Assembly (NCBI RefSeq): GCF_028689295.1
Contig: NZ_JAQTWL010000001.1
Span: forward strand, 1-64,000
Reading direction: 5' to 3'
Origin: Rhodoferax sp.
Lineage (GTDB): Bacteria > Pseudomonadota > Gammaproteobacteria > Burkholderiales > Burkholderiaceae_C
Length of the DNA: 64,000 nucleotides
The notes below the pieces were generated by a model that did not search any database, had not been told where the DNA came from, and saw nothing but the letters and a program-made list of their open reading frames with translations. The translations under genes were made by a program, and so were the position numbers. This document shows, in pieces, positions 45,609 to 56,100 of this stretch (positions are counted from its first letter, which is position 1; each line of letters opens with the position of its first letter).

Positions 45609-46256
45609 TCAGGAGTTCTCGAGGACCACACCCTCGATCAAATTTGCCACGTCCTCACAGCGGTCGGTGATGGTCTCCAGCAATTCGTAAATGGCCTTGA
45701 GCTTGATGAGTTCGCGCACATCGGGTTCCTCGCGGAACAATTTGCTCATGGCGGTGCGCATCACGCGGTCGGCATCGCTTTCAAGCTTGTCAATTTCGTC
45801 GCAGGTCTTCAGCGCTGCTTCGGCGGTGGAGGCCTCGGCAATTTTGCTCAACAACTGCACGGCATCGCGCACCCGCTCGCAGCACTTGACGCTCAAGTCG
45901 GTGAGCCGTGTGATCTCATCCGTCATGTGATGCACGTCGTAAAGGGCCATGGTCTCGGCTGAATCCTGGATCAGGTCGGCGACATCGTCCATGGTGTTGA
46001 TCAAGCTGTGAATCTGCTCACGGTCGATCGGCGTGATGAAAGTTTTGTGAAGCGCCTTGTTGACCTCATGGGTGATGCGATCTGCTGCGCCTTCGGCCTG
46101 GTTGACCTCGTTGTGGAATTTTTGACGAAGCGGCAGGTCACCATAGTTGGCCACCAGATTCGAGAAAGCACGGGCCGCCGCAACGATGTGATCTGCGTGC
46201 TGGTTGAAAAGTTTGAAAAAATTGGTGTCGCGGGGGAGCAGTTTGCCAAAAAACAC
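45609..46256 (-). CDS. DUF47 family PhoU-like protein (Pit accessory)
   Basis: 215 residues, all-helical, starting MFFGKLLPRDTNFFKLFNQH. The family motif VNKALHKTFITPIDREQIHSLINTMDDVADLI is clear. DUF47 proteins partner Pit transporters, and probably control their activity or phosphate signalling. The operon pairing with the transporter supports the role. Confidence 0.93.
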   Translation of the reverse strand: MFFGKLLPRDTNFFKLFNQHADHIVAAARAFSNLVANYGDLPLRQKFHNEVNQAEGAADRITHEVNKALHKTFITPIDREQIHSLINTMDDVADLIQDSAETMALYDVHHMTDEITRLTDLSVKCCERVRDAVQLLSKIAEASTAEAALKTCDEIDKLESDADRVMRTAMSKLFREEPDVRELIKLKAIYELLETITDRCEDVANLIEGVVLENS

Positions 46257-46341
46257 GGAGAACTCCTTGGGGATGTTTCAAAACCATGACGGTTTGAAGA
46301 CTTGCCTGAGTTTAACTGTCGGCGCATGATCGCCAGAAACA

Positions 46342-46377
46342 AAAACGCCCCGTAGCGCAAGCCACGAGGCGTTTTTT
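46342..46377 (-). terminator. Terminator of acnB
   Basis: AAAACGCC/GGCGTTTT encloses a looser inner stem; A and T runs on both sides let it work in both directions. It is 45 bp past the acnB stop. Confidence 0.8.
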
Positions 46378-46421
46378 AAATCTGAACGACATCATTCAGG
46401 ATGCCGTCTGCTCAAGTCCCG

Positions 46422-49019
46422 TCAGGCTGTAGCAGTGTCTTTCACCAAAGCCGCGGCATCGGTGTAATCCTGCACCTTGTCAAAGTTCAGGTATTTGTAG
46501 ATCTTGCTGCTGTCCGCCGTCAATACGCCCATGTCGGCCATGTACTCTGCTTTGGTCGGAATGCGACCCAGCTTGGAGCAGATGGCGGCCAGCTCGGCGC
46601 TGCCAAGATACACGTTGCTGTTCTTGCCCAGACGGTTCGGGAAGTTTCGTGTTGAGGTGGAGAACACCACCGCACCTTCTTTCACCTGCGCCTGGTTGCC
46701 CATGCACAGGCTGCATCCCGGCATTTCCATGCGCGCGCCAGCGCTGCCCAACACGCCGTAATGGCCTTCTTCGCTGAGTTGTTTGGCGTCCATCTTGGTG
46801 GGTGGGGCCATCCAAAGTTTGACCGGAATGTCGCGCTTGTTTTCCAGCAATTTGGAGGCGGCGCGGAAATGGCCGATGTTGGTCATGCAGGAACCGATAA
46901 ACACTTCCTCGATCTTGGTACCGGCCACGTCAGACAGGGTTTTGACGTCGTCCGGGTCGTTCGGGCAGGCCACGATCGGCTCGTGAATGTCAGCCAGGTC
47001 GATCTCGATCACGCTGGCGTACTCGGCGTCATCATCACGTTTGAGGAGTTGTGGATTTGCCAGCCAGGCTTGCATGGCCTTGATGCGGCGGTTGATGGTG
47101 CGCACATCCTGGTAGCCGTTGGCAATCATCCACTTGAGCATGACGATGTTGCTGCTAAGGTACTCGATGATCGGCTCTTTGTTGAGGTGCACGGTGCAAC
47201 CGGCGGCGCTGCGTTCGGCGGAAGCGTCTGAGAGTTCGAATGCTTGTTCGACCTTGAGGTCTGGCAAGCCTTCAATTTCAAGAATGCGGCCGGAGAACAC
47301 GTTTTTCTTGCCCTGCTTGGCCACGGTAAGTTCGCCCGCCTTGATGGCGTAAAGCGGAATGGCGTTGACCAGGTCGCGCAGCGTGACGCCCGGCTGCAAG
47401 GTGCCTTTGAAGCGCACCAGTACGCTCTCGGGCATGTCCAGCGGCATGACCCCGGTGGCAGCGGCAAAGGCGACCAGGCCCGATCCCGCCGGGAAGCTGA
47501 TGCCGATCGGGAAGCGGGTGTGGCTGTCGCCGCCGGTGCCCACGGTGTCAGGCAGGAGCATGCGGTTGAGCCAGCTGTGGATGATGCCGTCACCCGGGCG
47601 CAGCGGAATGCCGCCGCGGTTGCTCATGAACTCGGGCAACTCGTGGTGCATTTTGACGTCGATTAGTTTGGGGTAAGCAGCGGTGTGACAGAACGACTGC
47701 ATCACCAAGTCGGCGCTAAAGCCCAGGCAAGCCAGGTCTTTCAGCTCGTCTCGCGTCATCGGACCGGTAGTGTCCTGTGAGCCAACGCTGGTCATTTTGG
47801 GTTCGCAATAAGTGCCAGGCAGCACGCCTTGGCCTTCAGGCAAACCGCAGGCACGACCGACAATTTTTTGCGCCAGGGTGAAGCCCTTGCCGGTGGCCTT
47901 TGGGTTTTGCGGCAGGCGGAACAGGGTGGACACCGGCAAGCCCAATGCCTCGCGAGCCTTGGCGGTCAGGCCACGGCCGATGATCAGCGGGATACGGCCG
48001 CCAGCGCGCACTTCGTCCAACAGCACGTCGCTCTTGAGCTTGAATTCGGCAATGACTATGCCATCTTTCAGGGCTTTGCCGTCATACGGACGCAACTCGA
48101 TGGTGTCGCCCATGCCCATTTGGCTGACGTCGAGCTCGATCGGCAGGGCGCCGGCATCTTCCATGGTGTTGTAGAAAATCGGCGCAATCTTTGCGCCAAG
48201 GCAGACACCGCCAAAGCGCTTGTTGGGCACAAAGGGAATGTCTTCTCCGGTGAACCAGAGCACGCTGTTGGTGGCCGACTTGCGACTCGACCCGGTGCCG
48301 ACCACGTCGCCCACATAGGCGACCAGGTTGCCACGGGCGCGCAGGTCTTCGATGAACTTGACCGGTCCGCGCTTGCCGTCTTCTTCAGGCGTGACGCCGT
48401 CGCGCTTGTTCTTGAGCATGGCCAGGGCGTGCAGCGGAATATCCGGGCGGCTCCAGGCATCAGGTGCCGGGCTCAGGTCGTCAGTATTGGTCTCACCCGT
48501 GACCTTGAGCACGGTCAGCGTGATGCTTTGCGGCACTTCCGGGCGGCTGGTAAACCACTCGGCATCGGCCCAGCTTTGCAGCACCGCTTTGGCGTGTGCG
48601 TTGCCTTTATCGGCTTTTTCCTTGACATCATGGAACTGGTCGAACATCAACAGGGTTTTTTTCAGGGCAGTGGCGGCCACCTGGGCCACGGCCGCGTCGT
48701 CGAGCAGGTCGATCAGCGGGGTCAGGTTGTACCCTCCGAGCATGGTTCCGAGCAATTCAGTCGCTTTTTCACGGCTGATCAGCGCGCATTTTTCGGTGCC
48801 GTGCGCCACGGCAGCCAGGTAGCTGGCCTTGACCTTGGCGGCATCGTCAACACCCGCTGGCACGCGGTGGGTGATCAATTCGACCAAAAAATTTTCTTCG
48901 CCCTTGGGCGGACTTTTCAACAGCTCAATCAGCGCAGCGGTTTGCTGCGCGGTGAGTGGCAGGGCGGGAATGCCGAGTGCGGCGCGTTCGGCGACGTGGA
49001 CACGGTAAGTTTGCAACAT
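46422..49019 (-). CDS. acnB: Aconitate hydratase B
   Basis: 865 residues, the length of AcnB. Interconverts citrate and isocitrate with a [4Fe-4S] cluster. The N-terminal HEAT-like helical domain (1-160) and the swivel domain ([42 protein letters not shown]) precede the core, the order specific to AcnB and opposite to AcnA. Cluster cysteines lie in VFIGSCMTN and [13 protein letters not shown] near the C-terminus. The apo form can bind mRNA in other bacteria. Confidence 0.98.
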   Translation of the reverse strand: MLQTYRVHVAERAALGIPALPLTAQQTAALIELLKSPPKGEENFLVELITHRVPAGVDDAAKVKASYLAAVAHGTEKCALISREKATELLGTMLGGYNLTPLIDLLDDAAVAQVAATALKKTLLMFDQFHDVKEKADKGNAHAKAVLQSWADAEWFTSRPEVPQSITLTVLKVTGETNTDDLSPAPDAWSRPDIPLHALAMLKNKRDGVTPEEDGKRGPVKFIEDLRARGNLVAYVGDVVGTGSSRKSATNSVLWFTGEDIPFVPNKRFGGVCLGAKIAPIFYNTMEDAGALPIELDVSQMGMGDTIELRPYDGKALKDGIVIAEFKLKSDVLLDEVRAGGRIPLIIGRGLTAKAREALGLPVSTLFRLPQNPKATGKGFTLAQKIVGRACGLPEGQGVLPGTYCEPKMTSVGSQDTTGPMTRDELKDLACLGFSADLVMQSFCHTAAYPKLIDVKMHHELPEFMSNRGGIPLRPGDGIIHSWLNRMLLPDTVGTGGDSHTRFPIGISFPAGSGLVAFAAATGVMPLDMPESVLVRFKGTLQPGVTLRDLVNAIPLYAIKAGELTVAKQGKKNVFSGRILEIEGLPDLKVEQAFELSDASAERSAAGCTVHLNKEPIIEYLSSNIVMLKWMIANGYQDVRTINRRIKAMQAWLANPQLLKRDDDAEYASVIEIDLADIHEPIVACPNDPDDVKTLSDVAGTKIEEVFIGSCMTNIGHFRAASKLLENKRDIPVKLWMAPPTKMDAKQLSEEGHYGVLGSAGARMEMPGCSLCMGNQAQVKEGAVVFSTSTRNFPNRLGKNSNVYLGSAELAAICSKLGRIPTKAEYMADMGVLTADSSKIYKYLNFDKVQDYTDAAALVKDTATA

Positions 49020-49124
49020 GGGGAACTCCTTTAAATCAAAAAATGCGCTGGGCGGTGATAGGGGTGGCGTCAGTCGGTCAAGAAGAAATGACGGGCAAGG
49101 GTCTAAGGATGTTATTTGCCATCA

Positions 49125-50171
49125 TCAGGCAGAGAAAAAAACCTGGGCAGGATCATGGTTTTGCAAACTGGCGGTTTGATGGGCGCGCACCAGCACTTGC
49201 CAGAAATAACGGTAACTGGCGCGGTCATGCAAATGGCCATCGACTGAAATCGGCGCCCAGTCTGCGGCATGCGCGGCACAGACGATGCGGCTGGCCTGAT
49301 CCACCTCATGGGCCACCGGTGCAAAGGCTGCCAGAATCGGTCGAATCTGATCCGGGTGGATGCTCCACATCCGTCCAAAACCAAGGGCACGACTGGCGTA
49401 ACTGGCAGCCTTTTCCAGTCTGGCAGCGTTCTTGAACTCGGTCACCACGCAGTGTGAAGCCACTTTGCCGAAGGCGTGACAAGCCGCTGAAAGAGCCAGC
49501 TTGGCGCGCACCACCAGCGGATGGCTGAATTGATCAAGATCCTCGGGCCGACTGAGTTCGGACGTGCCCATGGCGCTGGCCGGAATGGCACCGCCATGGG
49601 CTGAGACAAAGTCCATCAAACCAAAGCTGAGTGATTCAATGCGGGGGTGCGCGGCGATGGCCGCCACATGGTGCACTGCCAGCGGCGACTCGATCAGAAC
49701 GTGAATCGGCAATTGGGTGGTGCGACCGCTGGAATTGGCCGCCTGATCAATGTGGATCAGGGCAAGTTCGAGGTCGGCTACACAATCAACCTTGGGGATC
49801 ATCACATGGCACAAGGACTTTGCGGCGCGCCCCACAATGATCTCGACATCTTGCTCAAATGCCGGGTGATCGACAGCATGCACCCGCGCCGCAATTCGGG
49901 ACAGACCATGATGAGGCGAATGCCGGCTCGCAGACCATGCGTTTTCAGCAAGCCCTGCGACCATCTCGGCATGGTCTCTTTCTGCGCCAATTGGCGCCCC
50001 GTCCTCGCAATCGAGCGTGACATCAAAAACACAGGTGCCGAACTCTTGCGCCAGTTCGGCCTGCAAGGCCAAACTTTTGACCATGCGCGACTGCACGCCG
50101 CAGTAGTGGTCGCACACCGGCAAGGGTGTAGCGGCTGCCGGGCCGAGCAGTACGTCGCGCGGGTGGGTCAC
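49125..50171 (-). CDS. HpcH/HpaI aldolase/citrate lyase beta-like protein
   Basis: 348 residues if it starts at the GTG at 50171; further upstream the frame overlaps mdh and has no family likeness. TIM-barrel C-C lyase fold: FDVTLDCEDGAP (metal/acid), IPKVDCVADLE, HVLIESPLAVHHVAAIAAHPRIESLSFG and MWSIHPDQIRPI. Relatives cleave citryl-CoA, malyl-CoA or related CoA esters. It sits between mdh and acnB, which suggests a link to the TCA cycle, but no CoA ligase gene is nearby. Product not assignable. Confidence 0.88.
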   Translation of the reverse strand: MTHPRDVLLGPAAATPLPVCDHYCGVQSRMVKSLALQAELAQEFGTCVFDVTLDCEDGAPIGAERDHAEMVAGLAENAWSASRHSPHHGLSRIAARVHAVDHPAFEQDVEIIVGRAAKSLCHVMIPKVDCVADLELALIHIDQAANSSGRTTQLPIHVLIESPLAVHHVAAIAAHPRIESLSFGLMDFVSAHGGAIPASAMGTSELSRPEDLDQFSHPLVVRAKLALSAACHAFGKVASHCVVTEFKNAARLEKAASYASRALGFGRMWSIHPDQIRPILAAFAPVAHEVDQASRIVCAAHAADWAPISVDGHLHDRASYRYFWQVLVRAHQTASLQNHDPAQVFFSA

Positions 50172-50193
50172 GAGCCTGACTTTGGACTGGGGA

Positions 50194-51180
50194 TTACAGC
50201 AGGTGGGCGACGCCGGCCTGCTCGTCCTGCAGTTCCTTGAGCGTCTTGTTGATGCACTCCTGGCTGAATGCGTCAATGGTCAAACCTTCGACCAGCTTGT
50301 ACTCGCCACCTTCGCAGGTGACCGCGAAACCAAATAGGGTGTCCTTTGGAATGCCATATTGGCCATCCGATGGAATTCCCATGGTGACCCACTTTCCACT
50401 TGTTCCCAAGACCCAGTCGTGCATGTGGTCGATGGCGGCATTAGCAGCCGAAGCAGCCGAAGACACGCCGCGGGCTGCAATGATGGCTGCGCCGCGTTTG
50501 CCCACGGTCGGCAGGAAGGTGTTGGCGTTCCAGTCGGCGTCGTTGATCATGTCCTTGACGCTCTCGCCGTTGATGGTTGCGAATCGGTAGTCGGCGTACA
50601 TGCTTGGAGAGTGGTTGCCCCAGACCGCCATTTTTTCAATAGCAGCCACCGCCTTGCCGGTCTTGGAGGCCAATTGGCTCAAGGCGCGGTTGTGGTCCAG
50701 GCGCATCATGGATGTGAAGTTTTTGCGGGGCAGATCGGGCGCGCTCTTCATGGCAATGTAGGCATTGGTATTGGCCGGGTTGCCCACCACCAGCACGCGC
50801 ACATCGCGGCTGGCCACGGCATTGAGAGCCTTGCCCTGCGCGGTGAAAATTTCGGCATTGACAGCCAGCAGTTCGGCGCGTTCCATACCGGGGCCACGGG
50901 GGCGAGAACCGATCAGCAGGGCGTAGTCCACGTCCTTGAAAGCGGTCATCGGGTCGCTGTGGGCTTCCATGCCGACGAGCAAGGGAAAGGCGCAGTCTTG
51001 CAGCTCCATCATCACGCCTTGCAGGGCCTGTTGGGCTTTTTCAACCGGCACTTCAAGCAGGCTCAGCACGATGGGCTGATCTTTGCCCAGCATTTCGCCG
51101 GAGGCAATACGAAACAGAATGGCGTAACCAATTTGACCTGCTGCGCCGGTAACGGCAACGCGGACGGGCTTTTTGCTCAT
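50194..51180 (-). CDS. mdh: Malate dehydrogenase
   Basis: 328 residues of the MDH type 2 class common in betaproteobacteria ([20 protein letters not shown] with the NAD-binding GxxGxxG). The catalytic His lies in [19 protein letters not shown], and the substrate Arg in [11 protein letters not shown]. Oxidises malate to oxaloacetate. It is divergent from the GntR gene, with a shared regulatory region, and is followed by the HpcH-like gene 22 bp downstream. Confidence 0.98.
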   Translation of the reverse strand: MSKKPVRVAVTGAAGQIGYAILFRIASGEMLGKDQPIVLSLLEVPVEKAQQALQGVMMELQDCAFPLLVGMEAHSDPMTAFKDVDYALLIGSRPRGPGMERAELLAVNAEIFTAQGKALNAVASRDVRVLVVGNPANTNAYIAMKSAPDLPRKNFTSMMRLDHNRALSQLASKTGKAVAAIEKMAVWGNHSPSMYADYRFATINGESVKDMINDADWNANTFLPTVGKRGAAIIAARGVSSAASAANAAIDHMHDWVLGTSGKWVTMGIPSDGQYGIPKDTLFGFAVTCEGGEYKLVEGLTIDAFSQECINKTLKELQDEQAGVAHLL

Positions 51181-51259
51181 GGTGAAATCTCCAGAAGGGT
51201 TAAGAAAAAATTCAGTGAGTGCAGGGTGAACAGCTCGCAGTCACCTGTTTAGAGCGCCA

Positions 51260-51318
51260 AGTGTACTCTCGAAAACCCTAAATTTTCAATTTGTCTTATG
51301 TCTTATATAAGATATGAT
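51260..51318. promoter_or_regulatory. Divergent mdh/gntR promoters with a palindromic operator
   Basis: gntR promoter: TTGTCT at 51291-51296 and TATGAT at 51313-51318, 16 bp apart. The perfect palindrome TCTTATATAAGA at 51301-51312 fills the spacer, and an extra half-site, GTCTTAT, precedes it. mdh promoter on the other strand: TTGAAA at 51284-51289 and TACACT at 51260-51265, 18 bp apart. A protein bound at the palindrome would block gntR and touch the upstream side of mdh. Confidence 0.72.
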
Positions 51319-51359
51319 TCGGAAAAAACGACAACACCATCCATCGAGACAAAACCACC

Positions 51360-52163
51360 ATGCAAACCTTTCCTGAACCTGTCACCGAGCCCGCCATGAT
51401 GTCACCCGAGGTCGCCATTTCGCAGGCGTCCATGGCAACGCCGGCCTTCAGTCCCTTGTATCGGCAGATCAAGGGATTGATCCTCAACAGCTTGCGCGCC
51501 GGCGAATGGAAGCCCGGCGAACTGATTCCCAGTGAAATGGATCTGGCGGCGCGCTTTCATGTGAGCCAGGGAACGGTGCGCAAGGCCGTTGACGAATTGG
51601 CTGCCGAAAACCTGCTCCTGCGCCGGCAAGGCAAAGGCACTTTTGTTGCAACCCATGCCGAACAGCAGGTGCAGTTCCGTTTTCTCAAACTGGTGCCTGA
51701 CAGCGGCACCCGGGGCAGTGAAGGTCCGGCGCAGCGCGACATCATCGAATGCAAGCGCAGCCGAGCCAGCGCCGACGTGGCGCGGGCGCTGGCTTTGCGC
51801 AATGGCGACAACGTTCTGCAGGTGCGCCGGGTACTGAGCTTTGGCGGTGCCCCGATCATTCTGGAGGATATCTGGTTGCCTGCAGCACCTTTCAAGGGCC
51901 TGTCAGCGGAACAACTGGCCAACTACCAGGGCCCCATGTACGCCCTGTTCGAGACCGAGTTCAATATGCGCATGGTGCGCGCCGAAGAAAAGATACGGGC
52001 CATTGCGGCAACAGCGCAGCATGAGCAACTGTTGAAGGTGGCGCCAGGAACCCCGCTGTTGAGTGTCGAGCGCGTTGCCTACACCTACCGCGATGAACCC
52101 ATGGAACTGCGCCGTGGCTACTACCGGACCGACACGCATCACTACCACAACACGCTTGGTTAA
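51360..52163 (+). CDS. GntR/HutC family transcriptional regulator
   Basis: 267 residues. A non-conserved 30-residue N-terminus, then the GntR winged helix-turn-helix (FSPLYRQIKGLIL, then PSEMDLAARFHVSQGTVRKAVDEL, and LRRQGKGTFVA), then a UTRA ligand-binding domain (about 115-260, with ARALALRNGDNVLQVRRV and AEEKIRAIAATAQHEQLL). UTRA proteins sense small metabolites. It lies between mdh and the sdh-gltA operon, so a TCA-cycle regulator is likely; the ligand is not known. Confidence 0.93.
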   Translation: MQTFPEPVTEPAMMSPEVAISQASMATPAFSPLYRQIKGLILNSLRAGEWKPGELIPSEMDLAARFHVSQGTVRKAVDELAAENLLLRRQGKGTFVATHAEQQVQFRFLKLVPDSGTRGSEGPAQRDIIECKRSRASADVARALALRNGDNVLQVRRVLSFGGAPIILEDIWLPAAPFKGLSAEQLANYQGPMYALFETEFNMRMVRAEEKIRAIAATAQHEQLLKVAPGTPLLSVERVAYTYRDEPMELRRGYYRTDTHHYHNTLG

Positions 52164-52346
52164 ATGGCTTCTTTCCTGGATGTCAGCTTGAAGTCCGTTT
52201 GACGTGTCATCCTTCCATATTAAAAGAAAATGTTTGACTGACATCAAACAACCGAGGGGTCTGGTGCTTGCTGCATTGCAATAGAATTTACGAGTTCTTA
52301 TTTCACACGCGGTTATCCAGTCGTTAACTAACCAAGAAAGCATCGT

Positions 52347-52790
52347 ATGTCTGAAACAACGGCTAGCACAGCAAAAAAAAATCCCGAGTTCTACAACATT
52401 GATGGCGCGTCGCTCATCAGCTACCGATGGCCACTGGCGTCGATCGCTTCCGGCATGCACCGGGTCAGTGGAGCCATTCTGTTTTTCCTGATGCCGTTCA
52501 TCATCTGGATGTTTGACAACTCCATTTCCTCCGAGATTTCATTTTTGAAATTCAAGGCCGCCTTCAACGAGGGCATGCTGGGTTTGCCTGGTTTCATCTG
52601 GAAATTGGTGGCTTTGGGCATCATCTGGGCCAGCCTGCACCATTTCATCGCGGGTCTGCGCCACTTATGGATGGATACGCACCACGAGCAGGTCACCAAG
52701 GATTTCGGTCGCCAGACAGCGGTTACGGTGATGGTGCTGACCCTCACACTGACGCTTGTGCTGGGTGCCAAACTTTTCGGTCTTTACTAA
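52347..52790 (+). CDS. sdhC: Succinate dehydrogenase cytochrome b556 subunit
   Basis: 147 residues, three transmembrane helices. SGMHRVSGAILF is the SdhC signature, with quinone-site Ser and Arg; LHHFIAGLRHLWMD carries the heme-ligand His. Membrane anchor of complex II. First gene of sdhCDABE-gltA; a 180-bp upstream region separates it from gntR. Confidence 0.97.
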   Translation: MSETTASTAKKNPEFYNIDGASLISYRWPLASIASGMHRVSGAILFFLMPFIIWMFDNSISSEISFLKFKAAFNEGMLGLPGFIWKLVALGIIWASLHHFIAGLRHLWMDTHHEQVTKDFGRQTAVTVMVLTLTLTLVLGAKLFGLY

Positions 52791-52807
52791 TCATTCTGGA
52801 GTCATTC

Positions 52808-53173
52808 ATGTCTGTCAATTTCGGATCCCACCGCCTGGTCGTTGGCGCTCACTACGGCATGCGCGACTGGCTGTCGCAGCGTGTCACCGCCGTCATCATG
52901 GCTTTGTTCACTGTGCTGGTGCTGGCGCAACTGGTTTTCAGCAAGGGCCCGATTGGCTACGAACTTTGGGCTGGCATTTTTTCTCCGCAATGGATGAAGT
53001 CGCTGACCTTCATGGTCATTCTTTCCATGCTCTACCACGTGTGGGTTGGCATGCGCAACATTTTTCAGGATTACGTCAAACCTTACGGCGTGCGTTTTGT
53101 CATGCACGTGTTTGCCATCGCCTGGCTGGTCGCCTGCACCGGCGGTGCCATCGAAGCCCTGTGGCGTCTGTAA
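52808..53173 (+). CDS. sdhD: Succinate dehydrogenase membrane anchor subunit
   Basis: 121 residues from ATG 52808. Three transmembrane helices; GMRDWLSQRVTAVIMALF at the start and MLYHVWVGMRNIFQDYVKPYG match SdhD, with the quinone-site Asp-Tyr. Second membrane anchor of complex II, 17 bp after sdhC. Confidence 0.96.
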   Translation: MSVNFGSHRLVVGAHYGMRDWLSQRVTAVIMALFTVLVLAQLVFSKGPIGYELWAGIFSPQWMKSLTFMVILSMLYHVWVGMRNIFQDYVKPYGVRFVMHVFAIAWLVACTGGAIEALWRL

Positions 53174-53254
53174 GCCTGCGGCAAAACGACAGGTCTTTGT
53201 GCGCCCGGCTTACGTCAGTGCGTGCAGTATTTCATAACCAAGACAAAACTTATC

Positions 53255-55057
53255 ATGACTGCAACTTCCAAAATTTCTACGCGTAAATTTGACGTCGTCA
53301 TCGTCGGGGCCGGCGGCTCCGGCATGAGCGCGTCGCTGCAACTGGCCAATGCCGGCCTGAACGTGGCGGTGCTCTCCAAGGTGTTCCCAACGCGTTCGCA
53401 CACAGTGGCAGCACAAGGCGGCATTGCCGCATCGCTGTCCAACATGAACGAAGACAACTGGGACTTCCACTTTTACGACACCATCAAGGGCGGCGACTGG
53501 CTAGGCGACCAAGATGCGATCGAGTTCATGTGCCGCGAGGCACCCAAGGTGGTTTACGACCTTGAGCACTACGGGATGCCCTTTGACCGCAACCCGGACG
53601 GCACGATTTACCAGCGCCCGTTCGGCGGCCACACCAGCAACCATGGTGAAAAGGCCGTGCAACGCGCTTGCGCTGCGGCTGACCGCACCGGGCATGCCAT
53701 GCTGCACACGCTGTACCAGCAAAACGTCAAGGCACGCACCAACTTCTTTGTTGAATGGATGGCCCTCGACCTGATTCGCGACGCCGACGGCGACGTGGTC
53801 GGCGTGACCGCGCTGGAAATGGAAACCGGTGAATTGCACATCCTGCAGGCCAAGAACGTGCTGCTTGCCACGGGCGGTGCCGGGCGCATTTTTGCCGCAT
53901 CGACCAACGCGTACATCAATACCGGCGACGGCCTGGGCATGGCGGCGCGCGCCGGCATCCCGCTGCAGGACATGGAGTTCTGGCAATTTCACCCCACCGG
54001 CGTCTACGGCGCCGGTGTGCTGTTGACTGAAGGCTGTCGCGGTGAAGGCGCCATCTTGCGCAACAGCAACGGCGAGCGCTTCATGGAGCGTTATGCGCCG
54101 GCCTACAAAGACCTGGCAACGCGGGACTTTGTCTCGCGCTGCATGGACCAGGAAATCAAGGAAGGTCGCGGCTGCGGACCTAAAAAGGACTACATCAACC
54201 TCGACATGACGCACTTAGGGGCCGACACCATTGCCTTGCGGCTGCCGAGCGTGCAGGAAATCGGCCACAACTTCGCCAATGTGGACATCACCAAAGAGCC
54301 CATTCCCGTGGTGCCCACCAACCACTACCAGATGGGCGGCATCCCCAGCAGCATTTCCGGTCAGGTGGTTGCGCCAAAAAATGGCCAGCAAGAAATCGTC
54401 AATGGTCTGTATGCGGTGGGTGAATGCTCATGCGTCAGCGTTCACGGCGCCAACCGTCTTGGCTGCAATTCCTTGCTTGACATCATCGTGTTCGGTTTTG
54501 CGGCGGGCAATCACATCATCGAGCAATCCAAGAAGACCGCCAGCCACAAGCCGCTGCCGGAAGATGCCGCAGCCCGGTCCCTGGATCGCTTGAATCAACT
54601 TGACAAGAGTACTTCGGGTGAGTACTCGCAAGTGGTGGCTGGCGACATCCGCGCCGCGATGCAGTTGCACGCTGGTGTGTTCCGCACGCAGGCCAGCATG
54701 GACGAAGGTGTCAGGAAGATTGCAGCGCTGCGTGAACGCGTGGCGGGCATGGGTCTGAAAGACAAGTCAAAGGTGTTCAACAGCGACCGCATCGAAGCGC
54801 TCGAAGTGGACAACATGATCGAAGTCGCGCAGTCCACCATGGTCTCAGCGGCCGCCCGCAAGGAATGCCGCGGTGCCCACAGCGTGCTCGACTACGACCG
54901 CCCGGCCGACGACCCCACATGCCCGCTGGGCCGTGACGACGTCAATTGGCTCAAGCACACGCTCTGGGACAAGGCCACCAACAGCCTGAGCTACAAGCCG
55001 GTGGTGCTCAAGCCTTTGACCGCCGAGTCGATCGCCCCCAAAGTCCGCACATTCTGA
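53255..55057 (+). CDS. sdhA: Succinate dehydrogenase flavoprotein subunit
   Basis: 600 residues from ATG 53255. FAD fold VVIVGAGGSGMSASL; His49 in TRSHTVAAQGG for covalent FAD; ENFQFHP-like region EFWQFHPTGVYGAG; active-site Arg region in GLYAVGECSCVSVHGANRLG. Oxidises succinate to fumarate on the cytoplasmic side of the membrane. Confidence 0.98.
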   Translation: MTATSKISTRKFDVVIVGAGGSGMSASLQLANAGLNVAVLSKVFPTRSHTVAAQGGIAASLSNMNEDNWDFHFYDTIKGGDWLGDQDAIEFMCREAPKVVYDLEHYGMPFDRNPDGTIYQRPFGGHTSNHGEKAVQRACAAADRTGHAMLHTLYQQNVKARTNFFVEWMALDLIRDADGDVVGVTALEMETGELHILQAKNVLLATGGAGRIFAASTNAYINTGDGLGMAARAGIPLQDMEFWQFHPTGVYGAGVLLTEGCRGEGAILRNSNGERFMERYAPAYKDLATRDFVSRCMDQEIKEGRGCGPKKDYINLDMTHLGADTIALRLPSVQEIGHNFANVDITKEPIPVVPTNHYQMGGIPSSISGQVVAPKNGQQEIVNGLYAVGECSCVSVHGANRLGCNSLLDIIVFGFAAGNHIIEQSKKTASHKPLPEDAAARSLDRLNQLDKSTSGEYSQVVAGDIRAAMQLHAGVFRTQASMDEGVRKIAALRERVAGMGLKDKSKVFNSDRIEALEVDNMIEVAQSTMVSAAARKECRGAHSVLDYDRPADDPTCPLGRDDVNWLKHTLWDKATNSLSYKPVVLKPLTAESIAPKVRTF

Positions 55058-55082
55058 TCCGGAACAGTCAAGGAGAATTCAT

Positions 55083-55787
55083 ATGGCCAAACGTACCTTC
55101 CAAATCTACCGCTACAACCCAGACACTGACAGCAAACCCTATATGCAGACGCTGGAGTTGGAGCTCGACGGCAGCGAACGCATGTTGCTCGATGTGCTCG
55201 TCAAGCTCAAGGCACTTGATCCGACCCTGTCGTACCGGCGCTCCTGCCGCGAAGGCATTTGCGGCTCGGATGCCATGAACATCAACGGCAAGAACGGTCT
55301 GGCCTGCCTGATCAACATGCGCACCTTGCCCGACACCATTGTCTTGAAGCCGCTGCCGGGTCTGCCGGTGATCCGTGACCTGATCGTTGACATGACGCTG
55401 TTCTTCAAGCAATACCATTCGATCAAACCCTACCTCATCAACGAGACCAGGCCTCCTGAAAAAGAGCGCCTGCAAAGCCCCGAAGAGCGCGACGAGCTCA
55501 ATGGCCTGTACGAGTGCATTCTGTGTGCCAGCTGCTCGACCAGTTGCCCGGTGTTCTGGTGGAACCCAGACAAATTTGTCGGCCCCGCCGGGCTGCTACA
55601 GGCCTACCGCTTCATTGCCGACAGTCGCGATGAGGCCACCAGCGAGCGCCTGGATAACCTCGAAGACCCGTACCGACTGTTTCGCTGCACCACCATCATG
55701 AATTGCGTCGATGTCTGCCCCAAAGGCTTGAACCCGACCAAGGCGATTGGCAAGATCAAGGAACTCATGGTGCGTCGCGCCATCTGA
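55083..55787 (+). CDS. sdhB: Succinate dehydrogenase iron-sulfur subunit
   Basis: 234 residues. [2Fe-2S] ligands in SCREGICGSDAMNINGKNGL; [4Fe-4S] and [3Fe-4S] ligands in CILCASCSTSCP and CTTIMNCVDVCPKGLNP. It carries electrons from SdhA to the quinone site. 25 bp after sdhA. Confidence 0.98.
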   Translation: MAKRTFQIYRYNPDTDSKPYMQTLELELDGSERMLLDVLVKLKALDPTLSYRRSCREGICGSDAMNINGKNGLACLINMRTLPDTIVLKPLPGLPVIRDLIVDMTLFFKQYHSIKPYLINETRPPEKERLQSPEERDELNGLYECILCASCSTSCPVFWWNPDKFVGPAGLLQAYRFIADSRDEATSERLDNLEDPYRLFRCTTIMNCVDVCPKGLNPTKAIGKIKELMVRRAI

Positions 55788-55788
55788 T

Positions 55789-56100
55789 ATGCAAACACCG
55801 GGCATGGCTGCAGGCGATGAACTGATCGACGAACGGGTTTTAAGCAAGCTCAGGTGGCGGTGTCGCCGGGGCTTGCTCGAAAACGATATTTTCATCGAAC
55901 GTTTTTTCAACAGGTTTGCCACCACGCTCACTGTCAAGCAGGTGCAAGGTCTGAACGCTCTAATGGACTTGAGCGATGCAGACCTGCTCGATTTGCACCT
56001 TGGGCGCAAAACATTGGCTCAAGTCGATGCCAACCTGGTGCAGGACGAAGTTTGCGAAGTTTTGGAAATGTTGAAACAACCACTTGAAAGGTCACTATGA
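55789..56100 (+). CDS. sdhE: FAD assembly factor SdhE
   Basis: 103 residues from ATG 55789, one base after the sdhB stop. The RGxxE motif is [14 protein letters not shown] at about 29-42. SdhE binds SdhA and promotes covalent flavin attachment. Slightly longer than the usual 80-95 residues, with a non-conserved N-terminus. Overlaps gltA by 4 bp. Confidence 0.94.
   Translation: MQTPGMAAGDELIDERVLSKLRWRCRRGLLENDIFIERFFNRFATTLTVKQVQGLNALMDLSDADLLDLHLGRKTLAQVDANLVQDEVCEVLEMLKQPLERSL

Noticed and set aside
47829-49034. 401-codon open frame on the plus strand opposite acnB
   Set aside because: Antisense to acnB, no start signal and no family resemblance.
50172-50276. N-terminal extension of the HpcH-like protein to 383 residues
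   Set aside because: The extra residues are Ser/Arg-rich, overlap mdh and have no family likeness; the GTG at 50171 fits better.
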